Of a stretch of DNA of 17,088 nucleotides, positions 8,601-11,600 are shown one piece after another. A program made the position numbers and the translations under genes. The DNA comes from Chrysochromulina tobinii (taxonomy: Eukaryota; Haptophyta; Prymnesiales; Chrysochromulinaceae): the NCBI GenBank assembly GCA_001275005.1, contig JWZX01001175.1, positions 1 to 17,088 of the forward strand, given 5' to 3'. Every line of letters begins with the position of its first letter. Within the stretch, counting starts at the first letter, position 1. The notes beneath the pieces are model-generated. The model saw only the letters and a program-made list of their open reading frames with translations, was not told the DNA's origin and made no database searches.

Positions 8601-11600
8601 ATGCCCGATGACGAAGCCGGAAGCCGTTGGAAGGTTCGAGGCACCGCTCGCGTCGCGAGTGTCGCTGGGGTGATGGGGCGTGAGTTCCGCGGGCCTTCGT
8701 TCACAGGTGCGCGCAGGGGAGGCGCACGCTGTGATTGCCTCCGATTGCGCTTAGAGTAGGCGCGTGATGACCTGTGATTGCCTCCGATTGCGCGTAGAGG
8801 AGGCGCATGATGACCTGTGATTGCCTCCGATTGCGCTTAGAGTAGGCGCATGATGACCTGTGATTGCCTCCAATTGCGCGTAGAGGAGGCGCATGATGAC
8901 CTGTGATTGCCTCCGATTGCCATCGATGTTGCCTCGCTGCTGACCTGTGCGGACCTTCGTTCACACGTTGTGCATACGTTGTTCACAGTGATGCCCGAGC
9001 AACTCGAGCGCATCCGCCAGCAAGTGGCCTCTTCGGCGACTCTCCTCGTCCTCTTGAGCAACGCGCTGCTGAGCGAGCCCACAGCGCTGGTGACCGTCTG
9101 ATTGCGACTGATTCGCTATCTGATTGCGACTGATTCGCTATCTGATTGCGACTGATTAGCATCGGATTGCGACTGAGTTTCCTCTGATGAGCACTGATGG
9201 CCTCCCTCATCAGGTGGCCGAGCTCAAGATGACCTCTGATTGCCTCTTGATGGCCTCTGATTATCCTCTGATGAGCACTGATGGCCTCCCTCATCAGGTG
9301 GCCCTCGTGGCGGCGTTTGATCTCTGATTGCCTCTTGATTGCCTCTGATTGCCTCTGATGAGCACTGATGGCCTCCCTCATCAGGTGGCCCTCGTGGCGG
9401 CGTATGATCTCGGCAAGGCAATCGTCGGGCTGCGCGTGGATGCCGTCGATGGAGTGCCCGCCGAGGCGCTCGCTTATGACGAGGAGGTCGCCACGACGGC
9501 GCTCCATAACCTGGCAGCGTACCTGACAAGGAAGCACCCCGATGTCCTGGCGGCGATGGAAGCGAGCGGCCTCGATGTCGCCGACATGGGGCGCAAGTGT
9601 TTGAACGTGGCGCGAAACCTCAAGGCGCGAAACATCGTCCATGTGCCCAACGCGACGCTCACGCCAGATGCGAGCTCGAGCGCCGTATCGGGCAGCTCCG
9701 CTCCTCGCGGCCCACGGGTGCTCCTTGAGGTCTCGTCATCAGAGGTTTCGTCATCCGAGGTTTCGTCATCCGAGGCGCTCCGAGGCGCTCCGAGATACTC
9801 CGAGGTTTCGTCATCAGAGGTTTCGTCATCAGAGGTTTCGTCATCCGAGGCACTCCGAGGCGCTCCGAGATACTCCGAGGCACTCCGCACTCGATGGGTG
9901 CTTGATGACGAAACTCTGCGAGCGATCGAGGGCGGTCTCGAGGACGCCGAGATTTTGGCCGCGATCTCGAACGAAGCTCGCGCTCGCCTCGTGATTCGAA
10001 AGCATCTCGCGCAGCGGATCGCCGCGGGGCGCACCCGGACACGGATGCAGCTCAAGAGCCGCACAGCGCGTCTCCATCGCCTGAAGCGCGTCGCCGATGG
10101 GCGCGATGCGGAGGTGCCTCAACTGGGCAGGTTGCCTAGCATGGACGATGCGGAGCCGCCCTCGCCCGACGAGATGCGATCTCCGCCCGACGAGATGCGA
10201 TCTCGCGCGCTCAGATATCACCTGTGCCTCTCGCACCAGTGGCGGTTCGGGCAGGACGTGGCGCGTGCCATCAAGCTGCGCCTGCCCGACTTCGTGCCAA
10301 ACATCCAGATCTGCGTGGAGCTCGATAAGGAGCGATCTGCGGATGCGCTGCGCGACTCGATCGACGTCTCCCTTACGGTCGTCGTGCTGATCTCAGATGG
10401 CTACTTTGCGAGCATCGGGTGAGTGCCTCTGATGGCCTCTGATGGCCTCTGTTCACCTCTGAGTACCTCTGATGAGCATCGGGTGAGTGCCTCTGAATGA
10501 CCTCTGATGAGCATCTGGTGAGTGCCTCTAATGACATCTGATGGTCGCTGATGATGTGTTTTCCTCATCAGTTGCACGCGAGAGCTGCTCCGCGCCTTCT
10601 GATGACACCTGATGACACCTGATGACACCTGATGACACCTGATGACACCTGATGACCTCTGATGACCTCTGATGACCTCTGATGACCTCTGATTGCCTCC
10701 CTCATCAGGTGCACGCGAGAGCTGCTCCGCGCCATTTGGCTTCGAAAGCCGCTCGTGACGTTGATCGATCCGCAAATCGATCGCGCTGAGCTGAGCGCTG
10801 CCCAGATTCGTCACCAGATCGAGCTCAATCGAGCTCAATGGGAGCTGTGGGGAATCGCTGACGAGATGCGAGCGTGGGGCATGACCCAACTCCCCACAGC
10901 CTCGGAAGTCTTCGAGGCGCTTTTCCCCACAGATGGATCGCGCCCACCCCTCGAATGGGAACGGCTCACACCGTACCAGGTGACATCTCGCTTGAGTGTC
11001 TCTTGATTGCCTCTTGATCGCCTCTTGATTGCCTATCGATTGCCGTTCGAATGGGAACGGTTCACACCTACCAGGTGTGCTCATGGCCTCTGATGACCTC
11101 TGATGATCCTTGATGATCTCTGATGACCTCTGATGACCTCTGATGACCTCTGATGACCTCTGATGACCTCTGATGATCTCGGATGACCTCTGATGGCCTC
11201 TGATGGCCTCTGACCTCGCGGCTCGCCCCGTTCCTAATTAGGACCACACGCTGCGTCTGCTCGTCGAGTCTGTGCTACCGGTCGACCAGACGCCCACGCG
11301 GCTCCAAAGCGAACTCTCACCCGACGAGCAGGTCACGTTGCCCCTGATGACCTCTGATGACCTCCCTCATTAGGTCGCGTGGCCCGCGCTCCGACGGGGC
11401 TTCCTTCCACAGCCCTGATGACCTCTGATGACCTCCCTCTGATGACCTCCCTCATTAGGTCGCGTGGCCCGCGCTCCGGCGGGGCTTCTTCCACGTCTAC
11501 GCAAGCCGCCACTGCCCGGGCTCGTTCGATCTCATGATCGAGCTCGCGCGAGCTCATCAGAGATCTCGGATCGCCTCGGCAGTCAGTGATGGCAATGCCG

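Larger units (their letters stand above)
5984..8706 (+). other. ankyrin-repeat region, exons 10-17
   Basis: Scaffold of ankyrin-type repeats. Recognisable cores are QTPLHLSLLSA (exon 11), FGFNPLQ (exon 11), MLDWLL/ALLAATQNGADAN joined across exons 11-12, GRNLLLLACGAGSSLLVDLLL (exon 15, the clearest helix pair, about 20 residues), AGETALHLAAASGHFDICKM (exon 16, canonical) and TTPLQLAG (exon 17). Between them sit non-ankyrin inserts: a His/Gly/Asn repeat (HNLSHNLGHNLGH) in exon 11, a charged helical stretch in exons 14-15 and a Pro/Thr/Ala run in exon 15. The repeats are degenerate and interrupted; only exon 16 matches the family consensus well. Role inferred: protein binding. Confidence 0.75.

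Noticed and set aside
5390-11241. TGATGA and CTGA in the arrays as C and D boxes of intronic snoRNAs
   Set aside because: The motifs arise from the 10-nt periodicity; no single C...D pair with a terminal stem and guide-length spacing stands out.
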